From: Atriophallophorus winterbourni
Lineage: Eukaryota > Platyhelminthes > Trematoda > Plagiorchiida > Microphallidae
Assembly: GCA_013407085.1 (NCBI GenBank)
Contig: JACCGJ010019446.1
Location: 41,594 to 105,593, forward strand
Length of the DNA stretch: 64,000 nt
Direction of reading: 5' to 3'
The translations under genes were made by a program, and so were the position numbers. Below the pieces are notes generated by a model. The model worked only from the letters and a program-made list of their open reading frames with translations, had not been told where the DNA came from and did not search any database. Within the stretch, counting starts at the first letter, position 1. Every line of letters starts with the position of its first letter. Of this stretch, positions 1-14,148 are shown one piece after another.

Positions 1-836
<836 letters not shown>

Positions 837-954
837 TGAATCACCTTAACATTGTTAACATATCTAATATAGATTCATCGTAATTACTTTTATGGACATT
901 GGACTACTAGTAGTGCTTTTATCCATTACACTATCCTTGAAAATGATTATATAG

Positions 955-1150
955 TTGCTCATTTGCATGCATTTCCATCACACACACCAAGACCGGTTTC
1001 GTGCTATTTGCACTTACCAGATAGGAACAGTACAACCTGGGTCCGTGTGCGCTGGGTACAGTGGAAGAGTGGTAAACAAGTTGCGCTTGTATGCCGCTGT
1101 TGTCTACAGTTGTTATCCAACAAGGGCATACAAGCGCAAATTGATTAATT
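955..1150 (-). repeat. Hammerhead-bearing dispersed repeat, copy A, with hairpin
   Basis: Read on the minus strand, this repeat begins with a hairpin segment (arms 1125-1139 and 1081-1095, a perfect 15-bp inverted repeat with a 29-nt loop), then a linker with CTTGTTTACC, then a decayed hammerhead at 985-1027. Stem II is GUGC/GCAC around loop AAAUA, followed by GAAA, stem III ACCGGU and the cleavage triplet GUC. The catalytic box reads CUGGUAA instead of CUGANGA, so this copy should be inactive. The order of parts is shared with the copies near 27.5 and 63.5 kb. It lies in a BEACH-gene intron, antisense to the gene. Confidence 0.8.
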
Positions 1151-1762
1151 AATCTCTCCGAATTTCAACTGGAAACATTTTACTTCAAAGCTTTCTACCA
1201 AGTATAAAAACCTAAACTTTCGAATGAGTGAAATAGCAGTAAACCACATTATACACAGGAATCATTGTTAATAAGATTGGCAGACTCAACCTAATGATTG
1301 TCAATCAACGTAACTGATCTTATTCAACAGACCTAAACGACCAGTTTTGCAGTGCTCACATCCCTGTACCTACATACCACAATCAGCCATTGCCTGTTTG
1401 AAGGTACAGACATTGAAATTTATTGAACCTTGAAACCTTGAACCTAGAAAAGTAGTAAACAAAGTTATACTGTGTGGACACTGTTAATCAAATAAGCAAA
1501 ATAATGTTGAAGCTTCATTTTCCTTATTAATCATGAGAAATTGTACAATTTTCTACTATTGTTTTATACATGCCGATTGTTAATTTGGATTACCGCGAAC
1601 AAGAAAAGTATAATTTAGTTAACCAGCTTAGGAAATAAACAACTTTTACGTTTTACATGAAGTGAGTAACACGTCTAACTAATGTTAAGTATAGTGATTT
1701 GACTATGATCTCCAGGTCAAATTGCATCACATCTTTAAATAGACGTTTTGATGAAACATTAG

Positions 1763-1969
<207 letters not shown>

Positions 1970-1980
1970 TGAGGTCACAT

Positions 1981-3639
<1,659 letters not shown>

Positions 3640-3894
3640 TAATTTATTGTTCATTCTCATTGAACTTCTATTCTGTCGAATGCTCTTAAAAAATTGCATC
3701 AGTTTCTCTCATGGCATTGTCAACATAAAGATCAGATAATGCACCGTCGTTGATTGGTACATGGCTATATTAGTGAAAAATGATACATTGAAAATATAGT
3801 ATATGTTTCAGTCTTGGAATCCATTGAATCACAATTTTAAAATTAGATAATGTCAAAAGCTGTTCACCAAATTGGAAGTAAGTATTAAGAATCT

Positions 3895-4467
3895 ATGAAG
3901 TACGAAATTGATAAGATTTATCACAGAGCAACTAAAATGGTAGGCTGTCTACGCAACCTACCACATAATGATCGATTGCTCCATCTTAATTTGGATACAC
4001 TGTCTCGAGGAAGGGTTCGATCGGATCTAATCCTGACTTATAAAATAATGAACACAAAGATACACCCTCTGAGGCATCTATTTCGCCTCCGGTCAAGCCA
4101 TGCCACACGTACTCACCCACTGGCATTTGATATTCCACAATCTCAACGGAACTTCTGTCTGTTCTTCTTCTATTCTGTGCGCGTTTATTTCCTATGAAAC
4201 TCCCTATGGTCACATGTTGTACAATCATCCAGTGATCGGATTCTCAGGAACACATTGGATATATTTATGCGTAGTAATTCCATCCTACATCCCGTTTATA
4301 TAACACGACCTTTATCCTAACGAATATTTTTCCATCATACCGAGACAATACATGACATTTTTTCTAGCAACAAGAAGCGTCGATCTTCCTAGATAATATG
4401 AATATCCTAGTGTATTTTACAGCTACAAGCGTTTTATACCATAAATTCTTGAATCTTGAATGAATGT
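3895..4467 (+). mobile_element. CR1-like LINE, 3' end fragment
   Basis: The frame at 3907-4197 contains YHRATKMVGCLRNLPHNDRL and then RVRSDLILTYKIMN, the conserved tail of the reverse transcriptase ORF also seen near 31.6, 46.3 and 55.7 kb. It ends with the 3' signature ACCATAAATTCTTGAATC and a repeated TTGAAT word at about 4438-4467, which looks like the tandem 3' end of this LINE group. It is a 5'-truncated insertion in the BEACH-gene intron, same strand as the gene. Confidence 0.8.
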
Positions 4468-4479
4468 TTAAATATGGTT

Positions 4480-5195
4480 TAAATCATCCAGCATTTATAA
4501 TACTCGAAAATGTAACTTTGAAATTTCTGTTTCAGTTTTATAATATCCACCGAACGTATTGTTATATCCTTTCAACATGATAAAGCGGTCTCCTGATCAT
4601 CGAATCTACTCAAGATTTAAGATATATGATTCATGTATTTCTGATGGGATATTTAACATACGTTCAGGGAAAAGAATTCATTCATAATCATGTAACGTCA
4701 CATATTGTCGTGTTGAATGCTCATTGTGAGTTAACACAAGTGCAGTCCCATCGTTTCGCAAAAAGGTGTCCAAAGAGAGAATGAATGTCTCGACGCTGAA
4801 ATCAGTGGCAATAGTTTCACCAATAAAAATAAACAGAGTAAAATTATCTGTCAAATCCGATAAGTGGATTCAGTGTTTATAATGTAGCTGAATGACAGCG
4901 TATATAAGAAGAAGAAAATGTTTTTTATTCGTGTACACGAATTTTCACCTATATACATCGCGACACATGGAATTTCGGTAAATGTTTTAATTTGTGATTT
5001 GGTGTATGTACTTTTTGTAGGTGAGTATCCCATCTGTACGAATGCGTTTTGGAAATGGTTAGGGATGCACAGTCGCTGACCAAGGTACATTAGTTTCTCG
5101 AAACCACTGGCGAGTTTGGTTGCACGAAGTAACATATTCTGTCAAGCAGTATAATATCTTTTTTGAGCCAGGTAATCCAAGATTTCGACGCATGT
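4480..5195. other. Intron sequence, nothing recognised
   Basis: Between two LINE fragments. No coding motif, RNA gene or known repeat was recognised. Confidence 0.45.
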
Positions 5196-5199
5196 TTCA

Positions 5200-5830
5200 A
5201 GGTTTCGAATTGTGTAGATTTTCATTATTTTGAGTAAATTTCCAGAGGAGACGATTGTGAAAAATCATCGCAGCATACACAGAATACCGGAAGCAATTTA
5301 GTATTTGACATCACAATCCATACGGTTCTTTAGGCTGCCGCAAACACAGAGTCCGGGATCTCTTTTCGATTTGCTCCATCTAAAAATGCCTGTACAAAGT
5401 GATAGGTTCATTAACGTGTCTTTCAAATGTGCAGCATATGCAATTTTTGAAATTGAATGGTATTTAAACAGACCATTCATAGCGAGCGTTCAAAATACAT
5501 TACAGATGTAAACAGTCTGCAGTAGATTTTATCTGCATCCAAATTTCAATATCGTCAGCAAAGATAACCACCTTCCACAATACCATCTGCGGTATTTCCT
5601 GGATATAAACGAGAGAGACTACTCGTCCGAGCTCGGAACCTTGTGGTACAATCTAGTGGCATCGATTAATCTCGAATTCACTCCGTTGCTTTGCAAAATA
5701 TCCTTGCGCTCATAGAGGTAACTTTCAAGCCATATGAGGATCTGTCCGCTCATGCCAATTTGCTGCAGTTTTAGAAGTAGTCGATAGTTATCAATTACAG
5801 AGTAGCTGAATTATCATTCGCTTTGTTTGT
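5200..5830 (-). mobile_element. CR1-like LINE, reverse transcriptase fragment
   Basis: On the minus strand, decayed reverse transcriptase segments appear in order: KLQQIGMSGQILIWLESYL near 5720-5780, FADDIEIW (the catalytic palm motif with two aspartates) near 5550, then GLCVCGSLKNRMDCDV near 5310-5360, and VSSGNLLKIM close to 5225. Frames change several times, so it is a pseudogene. It is inserted in the opposite orientation to the fragment at 3.9-4.5 kb. Confidence 0.75.
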
Positions 5831-6674
5831 CTAGTTTAGTGCAAGCATGGAGTATTGTTTGATTTTTTCTGCTCATGACTGCTAGGAAATGTAGGGCATT
5901 TCAAAACAATTATTCTTTGTCTTGCTAGTAATTTTAAATAAAAATAAATTTTCAAGCAAAACTAAATTGAGTTGATTTTTTAAAAGAGTGTGAGCAACAA
6001 ACAAAATAAGTAAATTTTCCAACGATAATTATTTTTAGATTACCCCGACTTAATTTAGATATCTTTTTTTTCCATTTCCGAGCTATAGCTTTGTAGTGCC
6101 TAATAAGAAGCGGTGCTATCAAAGAGGTGTTGCACGTAAATCATGCAATACATAAAATCTTTGCAAATTATTATATTGAACAAACATATTCACAAACAAT
6201 TATTTCGGTAATACGATGGATTCGGTTGTCTATAGGCTAAATTGCTATTCGGCTGAACTTTTCGAATGACTGTCACACATGAAATATCGTGCACGTTATG
6301 TGGTAGGTATCGGAATCTACGTTTATACGCACAAAGTGTGTCGGCATTGTTTATCGGTAAAAATTATAATTTTATCTGATAATTATTGTCATTGCATTTG
6401 CTTTGATTTTGCATTTGCTTTTGCTTAATTAATTCCTGGGTATACGTAGTGATTTGTTAACTTGGGCCGACTAGTCTGGGACTGATATATTATCTGTGAT
6501 GGGTTTGAACAGTATTGAATTGTTGTTTTCTAAGTTATTCCTCGCAGCATTGCACAGCTTGGCATTGTCATGCAAATAAGCATTTCACATGAGTGTAACT
6601 TGAAAGATCAGCATGCGTGAGCGAAATACACCTTTCCAAAAATATTTGTAATTACCTGTGTTAATTTCTTTCAG

Positions 6675-7405
6675 AAACCACATCCCAGACGGATGACGTG
6701 CACAGAATGGATGGCATCACTTTTATCGCAAAAGCGTCTGCCCTTGATCAGTCTTCTGGTAGCTGAAAGAAACCTTCAGTTGAACCAACTATCTGCAACT
6801 AATAATTCTGAAGTGATTAAAAATCAAGTAGACAATGTAACCCAGTCCAATCAATGCACCTCGTTAATCAGGAAAAGACTTTCCCTTTCCACAGAAGCTC
6901 AAACATCGGATGTGGAAAATTTAATCACCAACGAAATTTGGAAGTTAACGTTAAACGTTAACGAGGTGCCTACTGATTGCTTTTTTGGCGTCAGTTGTCG
7001 ATTGTATCAGTTTACTGGGCTTTTAAAATCGGAACAGCAAATCCCCACAAACGTGATCTCTCTGGCTGTTATTCCGGCAGCTAGAGTTCCACCCACATAT
7101 GTTTTGGCCGATCAGGCTGAACAATCTAAACCAATGTTTTCCTCATCAAATGCCTTACGTCGACAGTTGGTCTCAAACGATCCTGATGGTATGGAATATT
7201 TGGATTCAAACGAGGATCGAAATACCAGTTCAACAGCAACTTGGGATCGTGTTGTGTCGCTGATGCTATCAATTAATGATCGGGGTATGATTACTCGATA
7301 TATTTGGAGGCCTGGAAATCGTAAAAACACCAGTGCTATGCGGTGCACCAAAGTCAAACCACAAGAGGCATTTCAACTTGAATTAAGCAGTAAAAATTTG
7401 TTGAA
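6675..7405 (+). CDS. Neurobeachin/LRBA-like protein, exon d (post-BEACH linker)
   Basis: Begins with KPHPRRMTCTEWMASLL, the end of BEACH following [10 protein letters not shown], after acceptor AG at 6673-6674. The remaining roughly 220 residues form a linker leading to the WD40 region. It is serine/asparagine-rich and poorly conserved, with the late segment DRVVSLMLSINDRGMITRYI. In vertebrate neurobeachin this link is shorter and better conserved, so this part has diverged in the lineage. The exon ends two bases into a codon before donor GTAAGT at 7406; the exon at 14149 supplies one base in the matching phase. Confidence 0.9.
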
Positions 7406-7409
7406 GTAA

Positions 7410-8320
7410 GTCTACACACTTTGACAGATTTAGTCGGTACTATATTGCGGGCCTATATTTTCACATTTATTCGCTAAATTGAGGTTTTCACGAAATAACA
7501 ACATATATTTATAAATGATGCAGCACACCAACTCATAATCCTCAACCTATAGAAACGCATGTGGTCGATTAGAATCACGCTTTGAAAAACGTTTATTGTG
7601 AAAAAGAAAATAAGTAAAAAAATTCACATTTGCATGCAATTTTGTCACACAACCCATCCCGGATTTAGTGTTCTAGCACTCTTCCGATCGTGACAGTACG
7701 GTCGGTATCCGCTTGCCTTAAAACAGTGGAGATATTGTAAATAAAGTTCGAACATTGAAGCCTTTGGTAGATAGTCAGTGAATTTGATCCGTCTTGATTG
7801 AATTTTTACTTTTGTGTTGAATCCAAATCTTCACTGAACGCTTAAAAATGTGTTACGATAAAAATGTGGAAAATATCGCAACAGAGGTAGCAAGACCATA
7901 AAATTCAGGACAAAATTATCGTAAATTTTGAAGTTAAAATGGTCATAGTGCACTTCAAGAAATGAATTCTAAAAAGATACGTTATTATTGTGAAGATACT
8001 ATACTAAATAGATAGTCAACGTGTTTTGGGTTGGGGAAATTCATGGTAGATATTTTAATGTCATCAGTTTTTATAATCAAATTGAATTTTTTTCTATATA
8101 TGTGTATAATGGTAATTCAAGGTAATTCAAGGTTTTTAATGGTCGAAAATCAACAAGCTTAAAAACAACAATGGGATGGTAAAAATTGAAACGTAAGTGT
8201 ATAAACAAGATAAGGAATGAGATTAAGCAATATATAAATGTTCGGGAAACGAATAATGCGATAAAATGTCGTCCAATTCCGTTTTTTTATTCGTACAAGC
8301 TAGTGGGTAAGCCACGGTAG
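7410..8320. other. Intron 4, repeat-like DNA of unknown type
   Basis: No coding motif. The stretch near 7760-7815 (GTCAGTGAATTTGATCC, then ATTTTTACTTTTGTGTTG) recurs near 12235-12285, so an unidentified dispersed repeat contributes to both places. Confidence 0.5.
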
Positions 8321-8329
8321 AAGGTAAAC

Positions 8330-11300
8330 TGCTCAAAGTAAAACAGACACGGACAGCATAAAAGTACCTACTGAAGCAGTTTCTGATGTAGTTGTTGTTG
8401 GTCCTGCTGACGTGTCCACGGACGCAAATCCAAGTTTTTCCTCAGCTTGATCGTTAACCATACAATAAATTATTTTGGGGTTGAGCTGCATCATGCGTGA
8501 TATCTCTTCTTGGAAATACAACTTGTCTTGGATGACAAAGTTGTTTACTTTGTTTCGCAGTAAACTGAATGTTTCCCAGGTCTCTGATGATGTGTTTTGC
8601 CGATGGTGCCGCTAAACAATGTTTCGTACCTTTAACCCCTTACGAATTCGGCTTCTTAGAGGTTTTTTCTTGAGTTCCTAAGGACAAATTCAGAGTTCAC
8701 TTTGAATGAATTCTTGAGATTAGATATTAGCCATACCGAAAACTCGTGTACGTTGCTTGTTTCAGGTTGGCAGTTGATCCGACTAAGTGTTTTACAGGCA
8801 TCATTTGTTCTTAAAGCTTCAAGCAGATAGTCAAACTGGATGACGAAGTGATCACTTAGTCCTTGTGGACTTTCACAAGCAACGTTATCAATGTCGTGTT
8901 CATTGTTTGTCAGAACGAGATCCAAGAGTGAGGGTACATCGATTCCGCGGTATCGGGTATTACATGTAATGTGGTTATAAAGAGTAATATCTTCCAACAA
9001 TTCACTGAATGCGGATTCGAGGGAGTTTTCTGAGTGAATAGTGAAGTCACTCATAATTAAAAATCCAAAAGTAAATGTGGACGTAACCATGCGAATTCTG
9101 TCGATTAGGGCCAGATTGTAAGCTTCCTGTGCAGACGGTGGGTGATATGCTACTCCCAAAACAGTCTTCGCCGTTAGCTAATCGAACTGAGCACCAAAGT
9201 GCATCTCGTAATACAATGTCTGGATCCGTATTCTTACGGCACAGAATGTTTTTTCTACAATACAAAGCTACTCCTACTCCTTTCGTTTCACGGTTATGGC
9301 GTATATTTGACATTCCTGGCAATCCTAGTTCACCATTTGTTTGGTGAGTCTGTAGCCACGTTTACGTTACGTCAATAATGTCTGGTGAACATTTCAGAAA
9401 AGCTGCACGCAGTTCACCGATTTTGTTTCCAGGACATTCTCAACAAGTATGAGGTGTGGGAAAGGAGGCTAGTGGAGTGCAGAATATCGGTTAGGCTTAT
9501 ATGTTATATATGTTATCAAAGCACAAGCCTGATCCAGGCAAAGTACCGCACAGTCAGAGACTGCACGTGGGCTAAGATACTGTCAGGTTGCCCAGGCCTA
9601 GACAGATATAAGAAATAGACAATAGGCTTACTCGTCCAGAGTCGGTATTTGAAGGTTTTTGTCTTGTAAGGATGTCTGATCATTTTGAGGTAGTAGTGTT
9701 GGAATACAATGATCTGTAGTGTCGGCTGCATTTGTTTCTGACACGTCAACTACTGATTGACTTGGTGGTGTTTCTATTGGACATTGTGGTGCATCTATCT
9801 GTCCAATATGAAGTTTCGATGCGCTTAGTCTAATTTCTCGTGGCATTGGTCTGTGGCCATTTTCCCAACGAGATTTGACCGTGTTCAACATATCTGTACG
9901 CAAGAACGTTAATTTAAGGGGCTTCGGACCGACGTTCTTACAATTCGTTGATTTGGGGATGCGGAACTTGCCCGCCACAGCTACATCATGCACGCCAATC
10001 ATGTAACTGAGGAATCTCCATTGTAGCTGATCGCGTTTGCACTGCACTGCTTTAACAGTTGGTGCATCAGCTTCTGGGGCTCCCAATTGGATTAAACTTC
10101 GACTATCCATTTGCTTCTTTTGGGTTTGTTGCTGAGCGTTTCGGGTCATTTCATACTAGGGCAAATCAGCGAAGATCTTTGCAGTGGTCTCCGAACGCTC
10201 CTTACGCGGGAGAAAAGAGGATAGTAAAATGTTGTCTAGATCCATTTCAGAGTTGGCCTTGATTGTAAGCAGTCTTGGCTGATCCAGATTTGATTAATCC
10301 GGTTTACGATTCAGTCGTATCAATGATAGTGGTTCAACTGGCTCCAAGTCCATGCTACTGCACTACCTTCTCCATTCTGCTTTATAGTGCTTTAGCCTGT
10401 CGCCTAGTAAGGTGGCACTCGTTTCCTTCACGTCGGTGCAAATCACGCTTAATCCATGGAGCGAATGCCTGTTTCTTTCGGTGGTTGCGGGACGTTTCAA
10501 CTGCCATTAGGAGTATTTTGGTTTTGAACATGAGGGTTTTCGCTGAAACTTCAGATGAGCAGATGGCTTTGCGAAACATGGGCGTTTTGGGTAGACAGGC
10601 CTTTAACGGTCGCATTTGTAAAGGTGTGTCTTGATGTAAAGAACACGTTGCGAGATTCGCCGTCACATTTGCAACTGCTGAACCTTCGCGTCGAATGATC
10701 TGCGAAGATGCAGCTGGTATTACCGACAGTGGTTTCCGATTTATCGAAACCTATACGGGCAAACTGAGAATTCTGAGCGGTGACCGGAGCCTCTACCGAT
10801 GCCATCAACGTTTGTATGAGGAGCTCTAAACTCAGCATCCGATCACCCAGGTTGCTTTGTTGGGCACTTGTTTGAGCAGCTAAATCTGCGTTTGTTTTAG
10901 TTCGACCATTTTTACACACGTAGCATACACCAGGCATGTTTTCATCACTCAGGATCGATATCGTCTCAGGGGTCAATGATTTGTCACATTTTACGTGACA
11001 CGTATGGGAACAGTTGCGATACATGACAGATTTGACCTTACTACTGACAACTTTCTTGTATACGACGCATGTTTCGCTAACATCAGATCGTCTCATGTTA
11101 ACGGGGCTAACCAAAGTACAAATCAGAGCACAAAAGGCGATACGGCTGGGGTTGGTTTGTTTGGAGTTGATGGAATGTGACGGGTTGTAGGAATATTTCG
11201 TCACTCGATTAGCCGCGAATTCGCCAGCCACACTGAGAATTTTAGCGTGAAATTGATTTCACGTTCAGTATTTCTCCGACTAGTTCCCGACAGTGGTAAA

Positions 11301-11575
11301 CACCGATGGGTTGATCTAACTGCAGAAACACAATGACATTCAAATAAACGAATTAACTGTAGAAAATCCACGGGTGACGTGCAAAAAGAACGACACGTTG
11401 TAGATGGATAATTATTGTATGAGTAGATCCGTGGTAGCAAACTTTCAGATAGATATCCAAAAATCAAACCGATCGGATGAAAACTATGAAAGTTATATCC
11501 AAAAATATCGAAGTTCAAAATTAATCCAACCGTGTGTCACGATTTTCTATATAAATCTACTGATCAGTAGAACCC
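8330..11575 (-). mobile_element. CR1-like LINE, 5' portion lacking reverse transcriptase
   Basis: In element order on the minus strand: a 5' leader (11240-11575, homologous to 13560-13860); an ORF1 with a cysteine-rich finger and a Gln/Ser linker (10551-11231, with CHVKCDKSLTPETISIL and VCYVCKNGRTKT); an ORF1 core (9628-10149, LQWRFLSYMIGVHDVAVAG and GPKPLKLTFLRTDML); an apurinic-type endonuclease (8656-9490, with ETKGVGVALYCRKN, SLLDLVLTNNE and GLSDHFVIQFDY); and only the very start of the RT region (8333-8521). The frame is broken many times. LINEs usually lose their 5' end, so loss of the RT here implies later deletion. It lies antisense in BEACH-gene intron 4. Confidence 0.85.
9505..9620. 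repeat. Short dispersed repeat inserted in the LINE
   Basis: The LINE endonuclease homology stops near 9490 and ORF1 homology resumes near 9625. Between them lies a segment with GCACAAGCCTG, CCAGGCAAAGT and GCACGTGGGCTAAGATACTG. About 75 bp of it recurs at 12590-12665 with only a few differences. The minus strand carries TTAGCCCACGTG, which is A-box-like, but there is no convincing B box, so SINE origin is only a guess. Confidence 0.6.
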
Positions 11576-12480
11576 CTGGAACTCCGATGGCTGAGAGCTG
11601 CAAAAGCTATAGCATATGGTTGTCTGAGTCGAAAGCCCTACAGCGGGCAGATTGAAAACTGTTAACGCCATACCATCATCCATCTTCTTATTCGCTCCTT
11701 TTAGGAAGCGTTAGTGTAAGATATAACCTGCCCTTTAGAAACTAGTGTTGTGCAGTATCCTAGATGGGAGTTGTCCACAGTTTCTGTCGCGGACAAATCA
11801 TTACAAATGACGCTAGCAGGACCTTGCATAATAGATATGATATTCTCAATTTATTTCAGTCATTATATTACGAGACATGGTGCTAATACTAATGGAGAAA
11901 ATCTACAGCAGATTACCCTCCTCCTTACTAGTATTACGCTGGATGTAGCTTACCTCCAGATGGGTGCATCGGAGCATGAGTAGGGTGAACACGTTGGTGG
12001 TAGAGAAAGCCACATAACCAGTTACTTTTGCTTATCTTGGGTCTTGGGAGCAGGAAATTTTAAAGTGCCTTATTCAAGACATTTTGCCCTTGATATAACG
12101 TCTCTACAGATTTCATATAATCCATGCACAGATGACTGAGCCAACAGTGGACTGTATAGACTTAGTAGTGCGAAGAGGACATTTCATTTGTTTGCACAGG
12201 ACGCTGGTATGGCCACCAACTCAGAATCCTTTGTTGGATAGCCAGTGAATTTGATCCCTCTTACTTGGATTTTTACTTTTTGTGTTGTTGTTTTTGTAGC
12301 AGAACGGTCATTATATAAACATATAGAATGTGGACTAGATGCTTTAAAGCGCGATATTTAAGTATTAACCAACAATTTCAAGAGTTGGTGTACGATGTTT
12401 CCTTTTCCTTGAATATACCATAAACTCCTTCCATTCGTATGATGAAGGGTTTATTGAGCAGTTATTACTGAAGAATAATT
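11576..12480. other. Intron 4, unassigned repeat-like DNA
   Basis: No coding motif or RNA gene was recognised. The part near 12215-12290 resembles 7530-7830, suggesting two copies of an unidentified element around the LINE. Confidence 0.45.
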
Positions 12481-12587
12481 TGGTTACATTTTTATCTATG
12501 TATGAGATTGTTAACCAAGTTGGCATAAATCTCCATTTCGAGTTCAGCTCATGTCCCGCAGAGACATAGAACGCAAGTGGGTCTAAT

Positions 12588-12668
12588 ATGAAAGCACAAG
12601 CCTGGTCCAGGCAAAGTGCCGCACAGTTCGAGACTGCACGTGGGCTAAGATACTGTTAGGGTCTAGAG
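12588..12668. repeat. Second copy of the 75-bp dispersed repeat
   Basis: Shares AGCACAAGCCTG, GTCCAGGCAAAGTGCCGCAC and GACTGCACGTGGGCTAAG with 9523-9600, same orientation. Homology ends after GATACTGTTAGG. The presence of the same short unit at two sites separated by 3 kb argues for a mobile or duplicated sequence. Confidence 0.6.
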
Positions 12669-12959
12669 CAATGCATAAGAAAATGATGACGGTAGTAAAG
12701 CTGTGACTAGAGAATGCAGTTTATAAATATAATGGAAATTGTTAGGGACCGATCGATTATTCATTGCCATGAATGTGAAATTTGAATGCAATTGGTTAAA
12801 GCGGTTTTTGGTTACGGTTCGTATCTGACATAGACGCCTTGTCAGACCAAGGGTGGGTCAGAACAAGGAACGTAATTAAAGTTCAGGTTTTGAATCTAGG
12901 GGTCTTATTTGAACCTTCACGTGAGTGAACGCCTTGATCTGCATATGTATATTTTTTTC

Positions 12960-13860
12960 CTGGTTGAGAGTACTGTTAAATTTTTTCAATTACTCAAAAC
13001 ATTTGCTGGCCAACTCAGAGCTCTCTCCGCAGTCTCCATTATTGCCTTTAAAGTGTATATGCTGAGCTCTAAACTCAAACTGCGATCATCCAGACTGCAT
13101 TGCTGTACACTGGTTAAAGCAGACAAATATTATTTCGGTTTCGCCTCATGCAGATCCTGATCGTACTGCCCTTACGTGATAAGTGCAAACAGTATGAAAC
13201 CGGTCGTGGGAGGTGCGTGATGGAAATGCATGCAAATTAGTACTTTTTCTTTTGATTTCATTCTTTAAGTTCTACAAATGTACGGTACTGCAAAGATATT
13301 TTTATTTTTCAGAAGCGATATCGCCTACGGATTCAATGATTTGCCACATTTGATGTGACAACTAAGTGACCTGTTCCGATGCGTGACACGTTTCAAATTA
13401 CCCCTTATTAAGTCTTTATAGATGACAGATAGTTTCATAGTTCATGGTCAACAAAAAGTACAAATCAGAGTAGGGAAAACTTGATACGTCCGAGGTTGGT
13501 TAGCGTAATATTGTATGGAATTGGTGTGGAGGTCTAAGCTTATTCCGTCGACTGATTTAGCAGAGAATAGTCAGTCTAACATTGAACATGATGGTATAAA
13601 ATTGATTGCAAGTTGAATATTTTGTTACGTAGTTCCCGATAGAGGTAAATCCACTTAAGGCCAAAACACAAAAGCGATACGAATTGACAAACGAGGAGCA
13701 GGAAATCCACTGTTATTTCCACATAGAATGATGCGTGGTTGCAATCTTTCAGATAAATATCCAAAAATCACACCAATTAGATGAAAATTATGACATTTAT
13801 ATCCAAAAATGTCTGAGCCCAAACTAATTCAACTACACATCAAACGAAATTCGTCATAGG
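12960..13860 (-). mobile_element. CR1-like LINE, ORF1 and 5' leader fragment
   Basis: Nucleotide similarity to 10790-11575 runs in the same order: the GAGCTCTAAACTCA stretch near 13064, the finger region near 13315-13400, then the 5' leader up to about 13860 with its repeated ATATCCAAAAAT words. No useful frame survives. It is a second 5' portion in the same orientation as the 8.3-11.6 kb copy, and it is itself interrupted by a hammerhead repeat at about 13145-13255. Confidence 0.75.
13145..13255 (+). repeat. Hammerhead-bearing repeat, copy B
   Basis: A truncated copy inserted within the LINE fragment. It contains GATCCTGATCGTACTG, a core reading GUGAUAA (consensus CUGANGA), stem II GUGC/GUAU around AAACA, GAAA, stem III ACCGGU, GUC and then GUGGGA, followed by the common tail GTGATGGAAATGCATGC. 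The ribozyme spans 13169-13211. Two changes in the catalytic box make it unlikely to cleave. The insertion post-dates the LINE fragment it interrupts. Confidence 0.8.
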
Positions 13861-14148
13861 CTAAAAATCGATTCATCGATTTATTCTCATCTGATTGATT
13901 TGGTCGGTTCTGTCTTATAACTAATCATCAAATGCATATTTGTTGAAAGACAGCAGATATCGTGGACATTTATCTTCCTTGTAAAATTCAGACCACGCAT
14001 TCTTTAGATTTTCTTAACCAATCATTATAATTGCTATTCATTATTAGTCCGCGAAAACTGATTCTTTTAATTTCTATACGAATGAAATGAATGCTCGCCT
14101 TTGGCTTCACCTCGAATTTCTGATATTCTTTCCTTATTGTATCTATAG

